64,000 nucleotides of DNA from Plantactinospora soyae (GTDB lineage Bacteria > Actinomycetota > Actinomycetes > Mycobacteriales > Micromonosporaceae). This document shows, in pieces, positions 61,382-64,000 of this stretch. Every line of letters begins with the position of its first letter. The first letter of the stretch is position 1. The position numbers and the translations under genes were made by a program. Location of the stretch: positions 2,542,001-2,606,000 of the forward strand of contig NZ_JADBEB010000001.1 of the NCBI RefSeq assembly GCF_014874095.1, written 5' to 3'. The notes under the pieces were generated by a model that was given only the letters and a program-made list of their open reading frames with translations, made no database searches and was not told the DNA's origin.

Positions 61382-62395
61382 TCAGAACGGGGTCGGGGGC
61401 CGGGCCGGGGCTGTGGCCGGCGGACCACTCGGTGTGGCCGTACCCGTCGGTCGAGGGATGCCCGGCGGGCCGGTTTCCGGGTCCGTGTTCGCTGGTGGCC
61501 CGGTGGGCAGGGCCACCAGCCCGAAGCGGCGGCTCAGGTTGATCAGCATCGGGTAGAGCGCGTTCATCGTGCCCTGCCGGTTGCCGCCGGCGTCGTGCAG
61601 CAGCACGATCGCGCCGGGGGAGACGTTGTCGGTCACCGTGGCGACGATGTTCCCGGCGCCGGGCCGGGTCCAGTCCCGTGGATCCACCGTCCAGTGCAGC
61701 GAGGTCATGCCCAGTTTCCGGGCCGCCGCGACCACCGACGAGGTCCAGTTGCCACCGGGCTGGCGGTAGTAGGCGATCCGGGCATCGGGAACGGCCGCCC
61801 GGATCGCCTCGTTGGTCCGGGTGAGGTCGGTCAGGATGGCGGTGGGAGACCGGCCGCCGAGTCCGATGTCGTGCGCCCAGGAGTGGTTGCACAGGGTGTG
61901 TCCCTCGGCGGCGATGGCCCGGACCAGCTGTGGGTACGCCCGCGCGTTGCCGCCGACCAGGCAGAAGGTGGCCTTGACCTGGTACTGGCGCAGGATGGCC
62001 AGCGCCTGTGGCGTGTACCGGGGGTCCGGTCCGTCGTCGAAGGTGAGCGCCACGTACTGGGAGCCGGTGGTCACCCGGGCGCCGAAGGGCCCGTCCCGTT
62101 CCGCCGGTAGCTGGGGTGGGCCGTACGCCTGGCCCGGGGCCAGGTCCTCGTTCCCGGGCCAGGCGGCGGTCGGCCCGGGGGTGCTGGTCGGGGCCGTCGG
62201 CGACGGAATCGTGGATCGGGTGTCGGGTGCGGTGTGGGAGCCGGGATCGGCGGAGTTCGCCGACTGGGGGCGGGTACCGCCGAGTGGGCCACCGGGGCTG
62301 CCCAGGGTGTGGCCGAGAACGTAGGCGCCGCCCAGGATCGCGGTCGTGACCACCGTGGCGACCACGAGCATGTTGGTCCTGGACAGGGTGGCCAT
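61382..62395 (-). CDS. Polysaccharide deacetylase family protein
   Basis: A 337-residue protein with an N-terminal anchor helix (about 9-29), a proline/threonine-rich linker (to about 105) and a NodB domain. Catalytic motifs: TFDDGPD (118-124), HSWAH (171-175, metal His pair), YRQPGGNW (R and P motif) and LLHDAGG. It should remove acetyl groups from peptidoglycan or another polysaccharide outside the cell. The C-terminal tail is again proline/threonine-rich. It lies between mshD and glnR; I see no functional link. Confidence 0.9.
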   Translation of the reverse strand: MATLSRTNMLVVATVVTTAILGGAYVLGHTLGSPGGPLGGTRPQSANSADPGSHTAPDTRSTIPSPTAPTSTPGPTAAWPGNEDLAPGQAYGPPQLPAERDGPFGARVTTGSQYVALTFDDGPDPRYTPQALAILRQYQVKATFCLVGGNARAYPQLVRAIAAEGHTLCNHSWAHDIGLGGRSPTAILTDLTRTNEAIRAAVPDARIAYYRQPGGNWTSSVVAAARKLGMTSLHWTVDPRDWTRPGAGNIVATVTDNVSPGAIVLLHDAGGNRQGTMNALYPMLINLSRRFGLVALPTGPPANTDPETGPPGIPRPTGTATPSGPPATAPARPPTPF

Positions 62396-62565
62396 CAGCG
62401 GGCCGTTCCGGGAGGGACCGTACGCCGGCCCGCCACCTTCGCCACGACACTCGCTGCTGACACGTCTGCCCCCTCCGGATGTTCCCGGTCAAGGCTACGT
62501 ACCAATTGCCCGAATAGAGATAGTTTCTTCCATTGCTGCGAAGATTACTCAGGCCGTACGACGGA

Positions 62566-62595
62566 AGGGCCGCCCCGGCGGTCGCGGGCGGCCCT
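62566..62595 (-). terminator. Terminator after glnR
   Basis: Perfect 10-bp arms AGGGCCGCCC and GGGCGGCCCT with a 10-base loop, 18 bases after the glnR stop codon. No T-run, as usual here. Confidence 0.65.
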
Positions 62596-62612
62596 CAAAC
62601 GATGTCGTCGTC

Positions 62613-63326
62613 TCAGACGGGCAGCGGTACGCCTTCCGACTCCGGCAGCGGCCGGGAGGGCGGGGTGACGAACTTGTACCCCACCTGCCGGACGGTGCCG
62701 ATCATCGACTCGTACTCCGAGCCGAGCTTGGCCCGCAGTCGACGTACGTGCACGTCGACGGTGCGGGTGCCGCCGAAGTAGTCGTAGCCCCAGACCTCCC
62801 GCAGCAACTGGTCCCGGGTGAAGACCCGGCCCGGGTGCTGGGCGAGGAACTTGAGCAGCTCGAACTCCTTGTACGTCAGGTCGAGCGGCCGACCCTTCAG
62901 CTTGGCGGCGTAGGTGTCCGGGTCGATGGTCAGTTCACCGGCCCGGATCAGTCCGCCGGCCGCCGCGGTCGCGTTGCTGAGTCGGCCGACGGCCAGCCGT
63001 AGCCGGGCCTCGACCTCGGCCGGACCGGCGCTGGACAGGATGACGTCGTCCACGCCCCAGTCCGCGTTCAACGCGATCAGGCCGGCCTCGGTCACCACCG
63101 CCACCAGCGGTACGCCGAGTCCGGTGGCGTGCAGCATCCGGCAGGTTGCCCGGGCCTCGCTCAGTTCCGAGCGGGCGTCGACCAGTACGGCGTCCGGGCT
63201 GGGCCCGGACACGAGGGTGCGGACATCACGTGGCGCGGTACGCACCGAGTGGGGCAGCAGATCGAGGGCAGGCAGCACAACGGACGGTTCGCCTGCGCGC
63301 GCGGTCACCAGCAGCAGGATCTCCAC
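62613..63326 (-). CDS. glnR: Atypical OmpR-type response regulator GlnR
   Basis: A 237-residue regulator of the GlnR type: short receiver-like N-terminal domain with VLVDARSEL (Asp50, conserved in GlnR but thought not to be phosphorylated in the normal way) and a C-terminal winged helix [26 protein letters not shown]...[22 protein letters not shown]. GlnR controls nitrogen assimilation genes. No kinase gene is adjacent, as expected for this orphan regulator. It lies with mshD and pst in an order that I recall from other actinomycetes. Confidence 0.88.
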   Translation of the reverse strand: MEILLLVTARAGEPSVVLPALDLLPHSVRTAPRDVRTLVSGPSPDAVLVDARSELSEARATCRMLHATGLGVPLVAVVTEAGLIALNADWGVDDVILSSAGPAEVEARLRLAVGRLSNATAAAGGLIRAGELTIDPDTYAAKLKGRPLDLTYKEFELLKFLAQHPGRVFTRDQLLREVWGYDYFGGTRTVDVHVRRLRAKLGSEYESMIGTVRQVGYKFVTPPSRPLPESEGVPLPV

Positions 63327-63584
63327 ACATCACCTCCGTCCCGGCGGCACCGAACGGGCCGCACGGTGGCCAGCGGCGCTCGGCGGTGGCCGGGAGTACC
63401 GCTGGAGACTGGGGTTTGTCCCGGCTTCGCTGGCGGGCAGGTAAGGCCTGAGTTTATCGGAAGTTCCCCGCACTGCTCTCACACGTTTCTCCGATCGTCT
63501 GTGGGATCGGTCATTACGTACAAGTTTCCAAGTCGGCTAAACCGGGATCGGCGCGTCACCCGGTCGGTCTGGCACGATCGAGGC
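63327..63584. other. Divergent gap between glnR and acidic membrane protein
   Basis: A 258-base gap without a gene. On the minus strand GAAAC (63528-63524), six bases and GTAAT (63517-63513) resemble half of a GlnR box (GTnAC-n6-GAAAC), which might reflect autoregulation. The similarity is weak. Confidence 0.3.
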
Positions 63585-64000
63585 GTGTACCCCTCGACGC
63601 CACCGGAGACAGGTCGCGATTCCTGGCCGGACAACCGGCCCGGTCCGGCCGGCCCGCACCGTGCCCCGGACCCTCGCGGCCACCCCGCCGGTCCCGATCC
63701 CCGGGGCGGCCCCTTCGACGGTCCCCGGCCGTCCGACGGTTCCCGGCCGTCCGAGAGTCCGCGTCCGTCCGACGCACCGCGATCCGCCGGTGACCACCGG
63801 TCGACCGACGCCTCCCGGGCGGAGGCCGCCGCCCGGGCGGAAGCGGTCGGCGACCTGGACGAGCAGGACGACGACGAGGAGGAGTTGCCACCCGTACCGA
63901 TCCGTCGGCTGCTGTCGGTGGCGATCGCCGGGTTCGCCGGACTGGTCGGCGTCGGCCTGATCTTCGGGGCGCAGACCGCCGGCCCGGGTGCCCGACTGCC
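63585..64000 (+). CDS. Hypothetical membrane protein with acidic disordered N-terminus, partial
   Basis: The frame opens at GTG 63585 and runs off the end of the window, so only 138 codons are seen. The first 90 residues are Pro/Gly/Arg/Asp/Ser-rich with imperfect RPSDGSRPSES-type repeats, followed by an acidic run (DLDEQDDDEEELPPVP) and one membrane helix (LLSVAIAGFAGLVGVGLIFGA). This looks like a cytoplasmic tail followed by a membrane anchor. Function unknown. It is divergent from glnR. Confidence 0.65.
   Translation, partial: MYPSTPPETGRDSWPDNRPGPAGPHRAPDPRGHPAGPDPRGGPFDGPRPSDGSRPSESPRPSDAPRSAGDHRSTDASRAEAAARAEAVGDLDEQDDDEEELPPVPIRRLLSVAIAGFAGLVGVGLIFGAQTAGPGARL

Overview
The window looks like ordinary chromosome from a high-GC, filamentous-type actinomycete, most likely a member of the Micromonosporaceae. 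The evidence is the very GC-rich coding sequence with frequent GTG starts, a mycothiol synthase gene, an atypical GlnR regulator, a conservon-type (Cvn) signalling operon, DUF3263/DUF742 proteins, a solitary GroEL with CIRCE operators, and a dispersed GGAAGGGCCCCTTC palindrome that I associate with this family (not checked here). I see no tRNA, rRNA, insertion sequence, prophage or CRISPR array. Assignments rest on reading motifs; no database search was run.

Layout. 1-5.4 kb: end of an ABC-2 permease, a DUF3263 protein, a PP2C-like protein whose 3' end is duplicated in tandem, a DUF4291 protein, an acetyltransferase, a MauE-like membrane protein and a TetR regulator. 5.5-14.5 kb: a seven-gene operon on the minus strand with a membrane sensor-like protein, a NIT-HAMP histidine kinase, Roadblock, DUF742, an MglA/Cvn-type GTPase, a small protein and a Cdc48-like double AAA ATPase. 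14.9-18.8 kb: an unusual membrane-tethered hydrolase fused to an ABC ATPase, plus its permease. 18.9-23.5 kb: SRPBCC protein, a large LuxR-type ATPase regulator and a dienelactone hydrolase operon. 23.7-33.2 kb: SAM-I riboswitch and threonine synthase, a structured intergenic region, acetyltransferases, PaaN, cold-shock protein, a proline-rich membrane protein and CIRCE-controlled GroEL. 33.2-38.2 kb: a small protein, an acetyltransferase, a multi-pass membrane subtilase and a winged-helix regulator with a membrane partner. 38.4-48 kb: glycerol-3-phosphate dehydrogenase, FAD oxidase, FUSC exporter, a cysteine-desulfurase-like enzyme behind a SAM-IV riboswitch, a PrsW protease, a GroES-like protein and an AI-2E family transporter. 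48-55.9 kb: DinG-type helicase, DUF402 protein, ECF41 sigma factor, the PhoU-like/Pit phosphate pair, an oxidoreductase and a Nudix protein. 55.9-64 kb: pstSCAB, mshD, a polysaccharide deacetylase, glnR and the start of an acidic membrane protein.

Common threads. Phosphate uptake appears twice (Pit and Pst), each preceded by 11-nt direct repeats that look like PHO boxes. Sulfur/methionine status is read by two different SAM aptamer classes 21 kb apart. Stress control is visible at groEL (two CIRCE elements). Three near-identical palindromes lie in intergenic spaces, two between convergent genes and one in a divergent promoter region.
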